Part shown: in pieces, positions 1 through 7,278 of the stretch
How positions within the stretch are numbered: the first letter of the stretch is position 1
Layout: the number at the start of each line of letters is the position of its first letter
Assembly: GCA_964644025.1 (NCBI GenBank)
Contig: CAZXVW010000130.1
Span: forward strand, 1-12,775
Direction of reading: 5' to 3'
Length of the DNA stretch: 12,775 nucleotides
DNA from: CAZXVW01 sp964644025
GTDB lineage: Bacteria; Acidobacteriota; Terriglobia; Bryobacterales; Bryobacteraceae
Notes under the pieces: model-generated
The model's database searches: none
Seen by the model: the letters and a program-made list of their open reading frames with translations, nothing else
What the model was told of the DNA's origin: nothing
Position numbers and translations under genes: made by a program

Positions 1-436
1 CCGTGGACATTCCCGGTAGGGCTCGTCTCCGGCGTGTTCATATCGGCGTGGGCGTCAATCCAGATCACGCCGAGTTTCTCGCCGGCCCTTTTCAGGTGGC
101 GCGAGACAGCGGCGATAGTGCCCACGGCCACCGAGTGATCCCCGCCGAGCACTACCGGGAACGCGCCCCGGTCCAGAACGGATTCCACGCGATCGGCCAG
201 TCGCGAACAGGTGTGCGCGATCTGCGGCAGGTACCGGACCTGATGCGCCCCTACCGGAGAGGACTCCGGTTGCTCCACCTCGATGTTCCCCAGGTCCTCC
301 ACCTCGTAGCCGAGACCAGCCAGCCGGTGGTTCAGGTGCGCCACGCGGATGGCCGACGGGCCCATGTCCACGCCGCGGCGGCCGGCCCCCAGATCCAGCG
401 GAACCCCGATGATGCTGATATTTGACTGGCGCATAT
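1..436 (-). CDS. rocF: Arginase (ureohydrolase family), partial, runs off the left edge
   Basis: Arginase hydrolyses L-arginine to ornithine and urea using a dinuclear manganese centre in the cytoplasm. The first 145 codons are present and the C-terminal half lies outside the window. The translation opens MRQSNISIIGVPLDLGAGRR, the usual first strand and loop of arginases. Two metal-binding motifs are visible: GGDHS at residues 97-101 and DAHAD at 127-131, followed by NTPETSPTGNVHG, which contributes to substrate binding. The ATG at 436-434 is the natural start because the family-conserved sequence begins within four residues of it. A clear Shine-Dalgarno sequence is lacking; only a weak AGAGA precedes it. 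The gene lies 36 bases after the asnS stop in the same direction, so it is probably the last visible gene of the rlmB-ggt-asnS run. Agmatinase and formiminoglutamase are relatives, but the GVPLDLGAGRRGVDMGP opening favours arginase. Confidence 0.93.
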
Positions 437-472
437 TCTCTGCGGGCGCTTCTCGCCGCGCCCGGGCGAACT

Positions 473-1777
473 CTAAGGCGTGGTCCGGTACAGCATCCGC
501 GGAAACGCGATGGTCTCCCGCACGTGCTCCAGCCCGCACATCCAGGCGACAAAGCGCTCAATACCCATACCGAAACCCGCGTGGGGAACCGTCCCGTACT
601 TGCGGAGGTCGATGTACCAGTCGAAAGCGTCCCGGGGCAAGTTGTATTCGTCGATCCGCTTCAGCAGCAGGTCGGGATCGTGAATTCTCTGGCCGCCGCC
701 CACGATCTCTCCGTAGCCTTCCGGGGCGATGATGTCCACCCCCAGGGCCAGTTCCGGCCGCTCCGGGTCCGGTTCGAAGTAAAACGCCTTGACCTGGGAG
801 GGATAGCGGTCCACCATCACCGGCCGGTCGAAAGCGTCACCGAGAATCGTTTCATCAGGGCCACCGAAATCGCCGCCCCATTGAATGTCGCTGCCTTTGC
901 CCTGGAGCAGTTCGACGGCCTCGTCATAACGGATGCACGGGAACGGGGGGCGGACCATCTCAAGTTTGCTCGTGTCCCGCTCAAGCGTCGCTAGCTCCTG
1001 CCTCCGGTTCTCCAGTACGCGCCGGACCACGTGGGTGATCAACTCCTCGGCCACCTGCTTGATGTCTTCCAGGGTGGCGTAGGCCATCTCCGGCTCTACC
1101 ATCCAGAACTCGGTAAGATGTCTTCGGGTCTTGGACCGTTCGGCGCGGAACGTGGGACCAAAGCAATAGACCTTGCCGAAAGCCATGGCGGTGGCCTCGT
1201 TGTAAAGCTGGCCGGATTGCGTGAGGTAGACCTTTCCCTCGTCGAAGTATTCGGTTTCAAACAGCGTGGTGGTTCCTTCGCAAGCCGCCGGGGTGAAGAT
1301 CGGCGTATCGACCAGGGTGAAGCCGTTCGAATCCAGATACTCCCGCGCGGCCCGGATCACCTCGTGGCGGACGCGCAGAATGGCGTGCTGGCGCCGGCTG
1401 CGAAGCCACAGGTGGCGGTGGTCCATCAGGAACTCGATACCGTGCTCCTTGGGCGTGATCGGGTAGGGATCCTCTTCGGAAACCCGCTGCAGGATCTCGG
1501 CGTCCTTCACGTCCATTTCGTAACCGCCCGGCGCCCGTTCCTCCCGGCGAATCTCGCCCGTCATGATGAGCGAGGACTCCTGGGTCAGGTGGCGAAGCGC
1601 CTGGAATACGTCCTCGGGCAAAGTCTTCTTCACCGCCACGCACTGCATGATTCCCGTGCCGTCGCGCAACAGCGGGAACAGGATCTTCCCGGAGCGGCGC
1701 AGGTTGTACAGCCACCCGGGAATCTGCACCGTCTGACCGGTGTACCGGCTCGCTTCGGCGATAGTGATGCGCTCCAT
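473..1777 (-). CDS. asnS: Asparagine--tRNA ligase (class II aminoacyl-tRNA synthetase)
   Basis: AsnRS charges tRNA-Asn with asparagine in an ATP-dependent reaction in the cytoplasm. The 434-residue product has an OB-fold anticodon-binding domain at about 15-100 (VQIPGWLYNLRRSGKILFPL) and then a class II catalytic core. Motif 1 lies at about 132-165, motif 2 at about 209-230 (TFRAERSKTRRHLTEFWMVE) and motif 3 at 399-409 (HAGFGMGIERF). The length and the ending FPRMLYRTTP fit AsnRS and the related archaeal-type AspRS. FWMVEPEMAY after motif 2 favours AsnRS, though a discriminating or non-discriminating AspRS is not strictly excluded. The ATG directly abuts the upstream stop (TAAATG), and a strong GGAGAAGGA ribosome site lies inside the end of the preceding gene, so translation is likely coupled. 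Confidence 0.93.
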   Translation of the reverse strand: MERITIAEASRYTGQTVQIPGWLYNLRRSGKILFPLLRDGTGIMQCVAVKKTLPEDVFQALRHLTQESSLIMTGEIRREERAPGGYEMDVKDAEILQRVSEEDPYPITPKEHGIEFLMDHRHLWLRSRRQHAILRVRHEVIRAAREYLDSNGFTLVDTPIFTPAACEGTTTLFETEYFDEGKVYLTQSGQLYNEATAMAFGKVYCFGPTFRAERSKTRRHLTEFWMVEPEMAYATLEDIKQVAEELITHVVRRVLENRRQELATLERDTSKLEMVRPPFPCIRYDEAVELLQGKGSDIQWGGDFGGPDETILGDAFDRPVMVDRYPSQVKAFYFEPDPERPELALGVDIIAPEGYGEIVGGGQRIHDPDLLLKRIDEYNLPRDAFDWYIDLRKYGTVPHAGFGMGIERFVAWMCGLEHVRETIAFPRMLYRTTP

Positions 1778-2608
1778 TTATTCCTTCTCCAGTCTGTCGA
1801 AGACTTCCCGTACACGGTCGAACGGCTCCTGGGCGCCAGGGACCTCGCGTACCTCGAGCATCAACGGGTACTGATCCCCCCCCGAACGCAGCAGATCCAT
1901 GGTTTTCTTCCAATCCACGGTCCCTTTCCCGTCCAGGTAAGGAAACAGGTGCAGGTCAGCGGCGCCATCGTTGTCATGAAGGTGCGTCGAGCGGATGCGC
2001 TCCTTCATCCGGCTGTAGGCCGTCTCAACTCCTTCCGTCAGGTGCGCGTGCCCCACGTCAAAGCAGAAGTTCAGGCCCAGATGGGTTTCCGCTAGGAAGT
2101 ACTGGAGGCGTTCGGAGCTGGAGAAGCCATTCGGGATGTTCTCCAGCAGGATCTCGACGCCGCGCTGGCCGGCGAAAACCTTGAGATCTTCCAGGGCGGT
2201 GAAGGCGGCCTCCATCTTGCGTTCGTCCCATTCCTCACCGGCCACTCCGATGTGCTGCACCAGGTAGCGGAACGGAATCTTCTCGGCGATTTCCAGGGCG
2301 CGCTTGATTTCGTCCACGGCCGCGATACGGCGAGGCTTCGAAGTCTCGGTGATGGTGATCACCGCGTTGGGGCCGGAGCGGCCCCAGACGTCGTCGCGGT
2401 ACAGAGGCGAGTGAACAGAGAACAGTTCCAGCTCGGCATCACTGAACCAATGCGAAAGTTCGTTAATCTGTCCCCGGTCCTGGTAGTCCAGGCTTTGACG
2501 AGCGCAAAAGATCTCGACCGCCGGAATGCCGGCGTTCCAAATTCTCTCCAGCCAGACGGTGGTGAGGCGATGGTTCGCAAAAAGATGTGTCGATAAAGCG
2601 TGTCGCAT
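1778..2608 (-). CDS. Sugar phosphate isomerase/epimerase-like TIM-barrel protein (xylose isomerase-like family)
   Basis: This 276-residue protein belongs to the AP endonuclease family 2 / xylose isomerase-like TIM-barrel superfamily. Members act on sugars, sugar phosphates or inositols, usually with a divalent metal. Visible likely metal and active-site elements are VHSP (65-68), QHIG (118-121), LLENIP (154-159), FDVGHAH (183-189), THLHDN (208-213) and LEVRE (251-255), which are the usual strand-end Glu, Asp, His and Glu positions. The substrate cannot be told from sequence. I chose the ATG at 2608 because an upstream in-frame start at 2683 would overlap the conserved C-terminus of ggt. From 2608 the gap to the ggt stop is 7 bases, and the barrel starts at once (MRHALSTHLFANHRL). 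Its stop codon directly precedes the asnS start. Confidence 0.85.
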   Translation of the reverse strand: MRHALSTHLFANHRLTTVWLERIWNAGIPAVEIFCARQSLDYQDRGQINELSHWFSDAELELFSVHSPLYRDDVWGRSGPNAVITITETSKPRRIAAVDEIKRALEIAEKIPFRYLVQHIGVAGEEWDERKMEAAFTALEDLKVFAGQRGVEILLENIPNGFSSSERLQYFLAETHLGLNFCFDVGHAHLTEGVETAYSRMKERIRSTHLHDNDGAADLHLFPYLDGKGTVDWKKTMDLLRSGGDQYPLMLEVREVPGAQEPFDRVREVFDRLEKE

Positions 2609-2615
2609 AGGAAAC

Positions 2616-4289
2616 TCAATATCCGGTTGCCTTGCCGAAACCCCGGCTGTCAGTGGCTCCTTCGAGCCACCCGTCGCTGGCAAGAATCGCCTCGACGCGC
2701 GCCACCGAAGCGGTAAACGCCACCCGGTGGCCGCGAGCGCGAAGCAGCGATACAGTATCCGGAGAAAATCCGTCCTCCAGTAACAACCGGTCCGGTTTCC
2801 ACTGGTGGTGAAAACGGGGCCGGTCCACTGCGTCCTGAATATTCATTTTAAAATCCACCACGTTGAGAATGATCTGGAGCACCCCGGTGATGATCCGGGC
2901 CCCGCCGGGAGCCCCCAACACCAGGAACAGCTTCCCGTCGCGCAGCAAGATGGTCGGCGTCATCGAGGAAAGAGGCCGCTTGCCGGCTTCGATGGCGTTG
3001 GCCTCTCCTTGCACGAGTCCGTACATGTTCGGCTTTCCTGGTTGGGCGGAGAAATCGTCCATTTCGTTATTGAGCAAGAATCCCAGGCCAGGAACGGTGA
3101 CCCCGCTGCCAAAGCTGCCATTGATTGTATAAGTGAGCGCCACGGCATTGCCTTCCGCGTCCACGATCGAGATGTGCGTGGTTTCCGAGCTTTCCTTGCT
3201 CGGGAAACAACCGGGGCCGATTTCCTCGCTGGTGGAGGCGCGCATCGGGTTGATGGAGCGGCGCCGGACGCGCAGGTAGTTCTTGTCGAGCAGCCGCGCG
3301 ACGGGCACATCATAGTAGCCCGGATCGGCCAGGTACTCGCTGCGGTCGGCGTAGAAGCGCCGCATGACCTCGGCGACGTAGTGAATGGTGGCGGCCGATC
3401 CCGCTCCTGATTTGGCATAGCCGGAGCCCTCCAGCATGCCGAGCATCTCGAGCAGGCCCACGCCGCCCGAGCTCGGCGGCGGGGCGGTGATGATCTCGTA
3501 GCCGCGATACCGGCCGGTCAGGGGGCGCCGCTCGACCACCTCGTAATTCCCTAAATCCGACAACGTGATCAGCCCCCCGTGGGCTTTCATCTCGGCGGCG
3601 AGCCGGCGGGCCGTCTCGCCCTCATAAAAGTCGCGGGCGCCCCGCCTCTGGATGCGTGCAAGCGTCCGGGCCAGCTCCGGCTGGCGGAGAATTTCTCCCG
3701 GCTCGTAGCCGGTCCCGTTTTTCAGGAAAATGCGCCGTGACTCGGCGAACCGCGGCAGGCGCCGGGACGCCTTGAGTGACCTGGCCAGGGCCCAGGAGAC
3801 CGGGAAGCCCTCGCGGGCCAGCCGGACCGCCGGGGCCAGTAACTCCGCCCACGGCTTGCTTCCATATTTCTGATGCGCATATTCAAGCCCCTTCACGGTG
3901 CCGGGGACACCGGCGGCGCGCCAGCCTACTCGGCTCCCGTCGGTGAGGCGGCCGCCTGCATCCAGGTACATGTCGCGGGAGGCGCCCCCCGGCGCCCGCT
4001 CCCGGAAGTCGACGAAGGTCGTCCTCCCGCCGGCAAAGCGAGCGAGCAGGAATCCACCGCCGCCAATGTTACCGGCCGCCGGATGGGTCACCGCGAGGGC
4101 GAAAGCCACGGCGACGGCCGCGTCGACGGCGTTGCCCCCGGATTTGAGCACCGTGACACCGATGTCAGCGGCCAGCGGTTCCTGGGCCACCACCATGGCG
4201 TGGCGCGCGTACACCGGGTGGCTCGCCGGCAACGGATTTGAACTCCCGAGAATGGCCGCGACCAGCAGGAGAAGGAATTTGCGGCGCAT
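2616..4289 (-). CDS. ggt: Gamma-glutamyltransferase / glutathione hydrolase, exported
   Basis: GGT is an N-terminal nucleophile hydrolase. It removes or transfers the gamma-glutamyl group of glutathione and related compounds, normally outside the cytoplasmic membrane. From the ATG at 4289 the product is 557 residues, the family's usual size. It begins with a signal peptide (MRRKFLLLLVAAILG, cleavage likely near residues 20-30). Family blocks are in order: GGNAVDAAVA, GNIGGGGF, VDFRERAP with the substrate-binding Arg, then the self-cleavage site. The catalytic Thr is the first Thr of SSETTHISIVD (codon 3182-3180, residue 370) and would become the N-terminus of the small subunit. After it come LLNNEMDDFS, KRPLSSMTPT, GAPGGARIITG and PRFHHQWKPD, all typical. 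The reading frame extends to 4334, but that start lies inside rlmB and precedes the signal peptide, so 4289 is preferred. The gene lies 10 bases after the rlmB stop. Confidence 0.95.
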   Translation of the reverse strand: MRRKFLLLLVAAILGSSNPLPASHPVYARHAMVVAQEPLAADIGVTVLKSGGNAVDAAVAVAFALAVTHPAAGNIGGGGFLLARFAGGRTTFVDFRERAPGGASRDMYLDAGGRLTDGSRVGWRAAGVPGTVKGLEYAHQKYGSKPWAELLAPAVRLAREGFPVSWALARSLKASRRLPRFAESRRIFLKNGTGYEPGEILRQPELARTLARIQRRGARDFYEGETARRLAAEMKAHGGLITLSDLGNYEVVERRPLTGRYRGYEIITAPPPSSGGVGLLEMLGMLEGSGYAKSGAGSAATIHYVAEVMRRFYADRSEYLADPGYYDVPVARLLDKNYLRVRRRSINPMRASTSEEIGPGCFPSKESSETTHISIVDAEGNAVALTYTINGSFGSGVTVPGLGFLLNNEMDDFSAQPGKPNMYGLVQGEANAIEAGKRPLSSMTPTILLRDGKLFLVLGAPGGARIITGVLQIILNVVDFKMNIQDAVDRPRFHHQWKPDRLLLEDGFSPDTVSLLRARGHRVAFTASVARVEAILASDGWLEGATDSRGFGKATGY

Positions 4290-4299
4290 AGAATTGATT

Positions 4300-5019
4300 C
4301 TACCCGTCTCGGCCGTATCGCCGTCTCCAGTCAAACAGGGCGATCCCGGCCGCCACGGCCACGTTCAGCGAGGAAATCTCGCCCGCCATCGGAATCCCCA
4401 GGAGGAAATCACAGCGCTGGCGTACGTTCCGGTGCAGACCCTTGCCCTCCCCTCCCAGCACGAGGGCCGAGGGCGCCGTATATTCGACCTGGTGATAGGG
4501 CAGCTCGCCCCGCTCATCCAGCCCGTAAATCCAGAAGCCGGCCTCTTTGATCTGATCCAGGGTCTTGGCGATGTTGCCTACACGGGCTACCGGCACGTAT
4601 GCCAGTGCCCCGGCCGAGGCCTTAGCCACGGTTTCGGTCAGCCCGGCGGCGCGCCGCTCGGCCGTGATCACGGCGGCGGCGCCGGCCGCGTTTGCCGTCC
4701 GGATGATGGCGCCCAGGTTGCGCGGATCTTCCACCCCATCCAGCACCACCACCATGCGCGCGCCTTCAAGAGATTCCCCCAGGCTGACGTAGCGGTGGGC
4801 CGCGCCGAGCGCCACCACGCCCTGGTGGGCCGCGCCGCCCGCGAGCCGGTCCAGCGCTTTCCGGTCTTCGAACCGCAGCGGCACGGACCGCTCGCGGCAC
4901 CGCTCGATGATCTCCTGGAGCCGCTGCCCGCCGGCCCCGCGGGCGACCAGCACCCGTTCGAGCGGCCGGCCCGCCTTCAGCGCCTCGCGGACGGGATGAA
5001 TGCCGGCGATTGCCTTCAC
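4300..5019 (-). CDS. rlmB: 23S rRNA (guanosine-2'-O-)-methyltransferase, SpoU/TrmH family
   Basis: RlmB-type SPOUT enzymes transfer a methyl group from S-adenosylmethionine to a ribose 2'-OH in 23S rRNA. The 239-residue reading has an N-terminal substrate-binding domain (AGIHPVREAL at 5-14) and a C-terminal knotted domain. Motif 1 is DGVEDPRNLGAIIRTAN (94-110), motif 2 LVLGGEGKGL (186-195) and motif 3 IPMAGEISSLNVAVAAG (209-225). I chose the GTG at 5019 because family homology begins there; the frame stays open to 5139 but that extra 40 residues looks unconserved. No clear Shine-Dalgarno precedes the GTG. The first 13 codons and 37 bases upstream are duplicated at 7203-7278 beyond the toxin-antitoxin module, so the present upstream sequence is probably not the native promoter region. 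Exact target nucleotide (G2251-like) is inferred from the family. Confidence 0.9.
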   Translation of the reverse strand: MKAIAGIHPVREALKAGRPLERVLVARGAGGQRLQEIIERCRERSVPLRFEDRKALDRLAGGAAHQGVVALGAAHRYVSLGESLEGARMVVVLDGVEDPRNLGAIIRTANAAGAAAVITAERRAAGLTETVAKASAGALAYVPVARVGNIAKTLDQIKEAGFWIYGLDERGELPYHQVEYTAPSALVLGGEGKGLHRNVRQRCDFLLGIPMAGEISSLNVAVAAGIALFDWRRRYGRDG

Positions 5020-5056
5020 TGCAAACGATGGTAGCGCGCCCGCCGCCGGCGCGGGG
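4976..5056. repeat. Direct repeat copy A: 5' end of rlmB, beside the AbiE-like module
   Basis: This segment recurs at 7198-7278 in the same orientation, offset by exactly 2222 bases. Positions 4981-5046 match perfectly over 66 bases. Allowing mismatches at 4980 (g/a) and 5047 (c/g), the match runs 4976-5056, after which the sequences diverge. Copy A contains the first codons of the functional rlmB and the non-coding bases just upstream of its GTG. Together the two copies bracket the two-gene toxin-antitoxin-like module. Confidence 0.95.
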
Positions 5057-5113
5057 CCATGGGAACGGCGGTGAGGGCGCGCCAGAAACGCCGAAGTGGC
5101 GCTGTACCCCCGT

Positions 5114-5926
5114 TCAGTCCGCCCGGATGAGTACGTCAAACATTTTCCGGGCGTCCTGGATCTCGGAATCTAAGTATCTGCGCTCACCAGGACCCTCCTC
5201 TGGCATGTTGGCTGTTAGGAACTCTTCGTAAAGGAGGAATCCTGGTGCTATGTCCGAACCGAAATAGTCGCGCAGGATTTGATTAACCCTCGGCCGAAGG
5301 CCAGGCTCCGGGGTGAACTGAGACTGGAACTTTGACCTAAAGATTTCGAGGTTTGCCTGCGCGCGCAGGATCGCGATGATATCAGCAGCGTGAATACGGG
5401 CTTCGTCACGATCGTGTTCCAACTGTGCTCGCCCGCTCACGTTGCGATACCTCTCATCCATCGCCAGGCACTTCCTCATGACCAGCGAATGCGGTCTGGT
5501 AACGCGCAGGGACGCGACTGCTCTGGTTCCGTCAGGCCGGTGTACGGAGATTTCGTGCGGGTCCGACTCAACCACCGCAATGGCTCCTCCAGTGCAGGCC
5601 CGGGCGTGAATCTTTTCTTCAATGTCGACCCGAAAATCTTTCCGGCGCTTGTATCTCTCCGGCGCCATGAATTCAATCCGCATAACGTTGGTTGAACCCG
5701 GTATTGGCTTTTGGAACTGGAAATAGCGGGCACCCTCGACCGGTTCGTAACCGAGCCGCCGCAGCGTGCCGGCGAGTCCCGGTGTGCGGTGACGCAGCAG
5801 CACCACATCGAGAACGAAGTCAAAGTCCCTGGTTGCCCGCGCTTGCGGTGATGCGAATTTCATGGCCTGGGCGCCAGCAAGCACGAAGCCGTCGGCGGCC
5901 GGACCGAGCGCCGTGAAGCTCCACAA
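5114..5926 (-). CDS. Nucleotidyltransferase, AbiEii/AbiGii toxin-like, partner of the AbiEi-like antitoxin
   Basis: AbiEii-type proteins are nucleotidyltransferase-fold toxins of type IV toxin-antitoxin systems; some modify tRNA acceptor ends, others have unknown targets. The fold is suggested by GFVLAGAQAMKFA (13-25), taking the place of the usual LxGGxAL, followed by ATRDFDFVLD (31-40) with the paired acidic residues of the NTase active site. A long, weakly recognisable C-terminal part follows, to about 270 residues. The start is uncertain. The frame used here opens with TTG at 5926, and that same frame runs back without another start to the antitoxin stop. A well-placed ATG (5954-5952) overlaps that stop as ATGA and reads MISEPQRT, but it is one base out of frame with the rest. 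A one-base indel between 5926 and 5950, or a true TTG start, would each explain this. The gene follows the antitoxin, the standard order. Confidence 0.72.
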   Translation of the reverse strand: MWSFTALGPAADGFVLAGAQAMKFASPQARATRDFDFVLDVVLLRHRTPGLAGTLRRLGYEPVEGARYFQFQKPIPGSTNVMRIEFMAPERYKRRKDFRVDIEEKIHARACTGGAIAVVESDPHEISVHRPDGTRAVASLRVTRPHSLVMRKCLAMDERYRNVSGRAQLEHDRDEARIHAADIIAILRAQANLEIFRSKFQSQFTPEPGLRPRVNQILRDYFGSDIAPGFLLYEEFLTANMPEEGPGERRYLDSEIQDARKMFDVLIRAD

Positions 5927-5950
5927 CGCAGGTTCGCTGCGGTTCGGAAA

Positions 5951-7117
5951 TCATTGGCGGCTCCAGCCTGGCATGATTCTTGTTTCCAGCAGGTACTCCG
6001 CCTGCTTGAAGTCCCGCCCTCCCCGGGCATAGAGATCCAGGTACGTCTGAATATCCGCTACCACCGGCACCCCGTCGTCGCTTCTGGCATACAGGAACAC
6101 TCCGAGGTCGTATGGACGGAGAAAACGGATGCAGGGGCCGCTTTCGCGTGCGCCCTTGAGTTGCCGCACCGCCTGCTCCTGATCGGGTCCGGTGAGGAAA
6201 ACCTCGACCAGGTCCAGGTCCACAAAAGGAGCACGAACCGAGGCGGCGGCAGTTCCCGTCAACGCATAGCCGCCGGGCGCGATCGAGTCCAGCGCCTTAC
6301 CGATGGCCCGCGGATCTGCGCCGAAGGGATTCGGACACGTGAATGCGCTCCGTAATCTCCACCGGTATCGCTCACGGTACTTCTCCGCCCAGCGGGTTAG
6401 CAGTCTGCGGGGTTCCGGGACGAGGACCGCCGAATTACGGCGCCGGATTAACAGCTCCTCTTCCAGGGTCCCGAACACCTTGGAAATCGATCCGAGACTG
6501 ATTTCGAAGCTGTTGGCTCCGGCAAACCGATTCCGGCGGGTTTCGGCGGCAAGTTCTTTCGCGATCTTCGTCACATTCCACATTCCCGGTTTCTGCAGCA
6601 GTACCCTGAGCACGCGGGATGCTTTGCCCGAGTAAACCCCGATGATGCGCGCGGACCGGCGCGTGGGGGGCGGCTGTTTGCCCTTCTTGCCTAGGCGACG
6701 GAGCACCATTCGGCCCGGCACGTCAATCGAGATGTTGCCCGCCGCGTCGATGAAGTCGATTCCCTTCTCAATACAAAACGCCTGACTCGGTGGCGTCAGG
6801 TACGGGCAGATCAGCAGGAAGGCAAAGTCTGGCTGAACTGCCTTCAGGCGGGCGACCCACGGGGCGATTTCTTCCAGGACTTTTGGCGTGACGCCGTCCC
6901 TGATCTCCCCGAGGACACGAACCCGGCTGGAGCCTGCCTCCAGTTGAAAGCTCACGTCGAACGGCTGCGTCGGGCTTGCGTTCACGTCGAGGATTCGAAC
7001 CCCTGGCAGATCGCGAATGGGCGTCTGGGCACGCAAAGTCTCGATCAGCGCGTTTTCCAAAGTTGTCTGAGGAGAGCTCGACACTTCAAGTATATTTTCC
7101 CAGATGGGAAATTTCAT
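5951..7117 (-). CDS. Type IV toxin-antitoxin AbiEi-family antitoxin-like protein with winged helix
   Basis: AbiEi antitoxins neutralise AbiEii toxins and repress their own operon through a winged-helix domain. From the ATG at 7117 the product is 388 residues. The N-terminal third contains FLLICPYLTPPSQAFC then GIDFIDAAGNISID, a pattern typical of the nuclease-like domain in this antitoxin branch. A winged-helix stretch follows (about 165-232 in this numbering: SGKASRVLRVLLQ ... ISKVFGTLEEELLIRRR). The C-terminal part has YALTGTAAASV, LDLVEVFLTG and VVADIQTYLDLYARGGRD, the hallmark strings of AbiEi-type C-terminal domains. The start is unresolved: the frame is open from a GTG at 7195, the only ATG is at 7117, and another GTG lies at 7084. 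A TTGACA and a palindrome overlap the first codons, which could favour 7084. Its stop overlaps a possible toxin ATG (ATGA). Confidence 0.75.
   Translation of the reverse strand: MKFPIWENILEVSSSPQTTLENALIETLRAQTPIRDLPGVRILDVNASPTQPFDVSFQLEAGSSRVRVLGEIRDGVTPKVLEEIAPWVARLKAVQPDFAFLLICPYLTPPSQAFCIEKGIDFIDAAGNISIDVPGRMVLRRLGKKGKQPPPTRRSARIIGVYSGKASRVLRVLLQKPGMWNVTKIAKELAAETRRNRFAGANSFEISLGSISKVFGTLEEELLIRRRNSAVLVPEPRRLLTRWAEKYRERYRWRLRSAFTCPNPFGADPRAIGKALDSIAPGGYALTGTAAASVRAPFVDLDLVEVFLTGPDQEQAVRQLKGARESGPCIRFLRPYDLGVFLYARSDDGVPVVADIQTYLDLYARGGRDFKQAEYLLETRIMPGWSRQ
7096..7111. promoter_or_regulatory. Inverted repeat at the AbiEi gene start, probable autoregulatory operator
   Basis: The perfect palindrome TTTCCCA-GA-TGGGAAA spans these bases. 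On the minus strand it lies immediately downstream of a consensus -35 element (TTGACA, 7122-7117) and upstream of TATACT (7094-7089). The TTGACA-TATACT spacing is 22 bases, longer than the usual 16-18, so the true -10 may instead be the A-rich GAAAAT within the palindrome arm. AbiEi-family antitoxins are known to bind inverted repeats at their own promoter. That this is such a site is inference from position. Confidence 0.5.
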
Positions 7118-7144
7118 GTCAAGGAAAAGTTTCGTCCACGCAGG

Positions 7145-7160
7145 TTTTCCCGTGGGAGAA
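7145..7160. promoter_or_regulatory. Second, imperfect copy of the operator-like inverted repeat
   Basis: TTTTCCC-GT-GGGAGAA repeats the arms of the palindrome at 7096-7111 with one arm mismatch and a 2-base rather than 4-base centre. The two centres are 49 bases apart, upstream of the antitoxin gene. Paired sites of this kind suit cooperative repression by an AbiEi-type antitoxin, though binding is inferred only. Confidence 0.4.
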
Positions 7161-7197
7161 ATAAACGAGTGCGGGCGTATCGTTGTCCCGGTCACTG

Positions 7198-7278
7198 TTC
7201 AACGCCTCGCGGACGGGATGAATGCCGGCGATTGCCTTCACTGCAAACGATGGTAGCGCGCCCGCCGCGGGCGCGGGG
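7198..7278. repeat. Direct repeat copy B: severed stub of the rlmB 5' end
   Basis: This is the second copy of the 4976-5056 sequence. On the minus strand, the GTG at 7241 begins the same 13 codons as rlmB (VKAIAGIHPVREA); the reading then becomes unrelated sequence (LNSDRDND...) and soon stops. It is therefore a gene fragment, not a gene. It marks the distal border of the inserted AbiE-like module and lies next to the intergenic region that may have been the original upstream region of rlmB. Confidence 0.93.

Noticed and set aside
1031..2095. A 354-codon plus-strand open frame opposite asnS and the isomerase gene
   Set aside because: It spans two well-supported genes on the other strand and has no recognisable domain; it is an antisense shadow.
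3898..5034. A 378-codon plus-strand open frame opposite ggt and rlmB
   Set aside because: It lies antisense to two clearly identified genes and its translation is compositional noise rich in Arg, Pro and His.
5057..7197. An integrase, transposase or terminal inverted repeats that would explain mobility of the AbiE-like module
   Set aside because: The whole insert is accounted for by the two module genes and short flanks; no recombinase motif or terminal inverted repeat was seen.
7140..7241. Copy B of rlmB as a small gene starting at the GTG at 7241
   Set aside because: Only 13 codons match rlmB; the rest is unrelated and overlaps the antitoxin promoter region. It is a severed stub.
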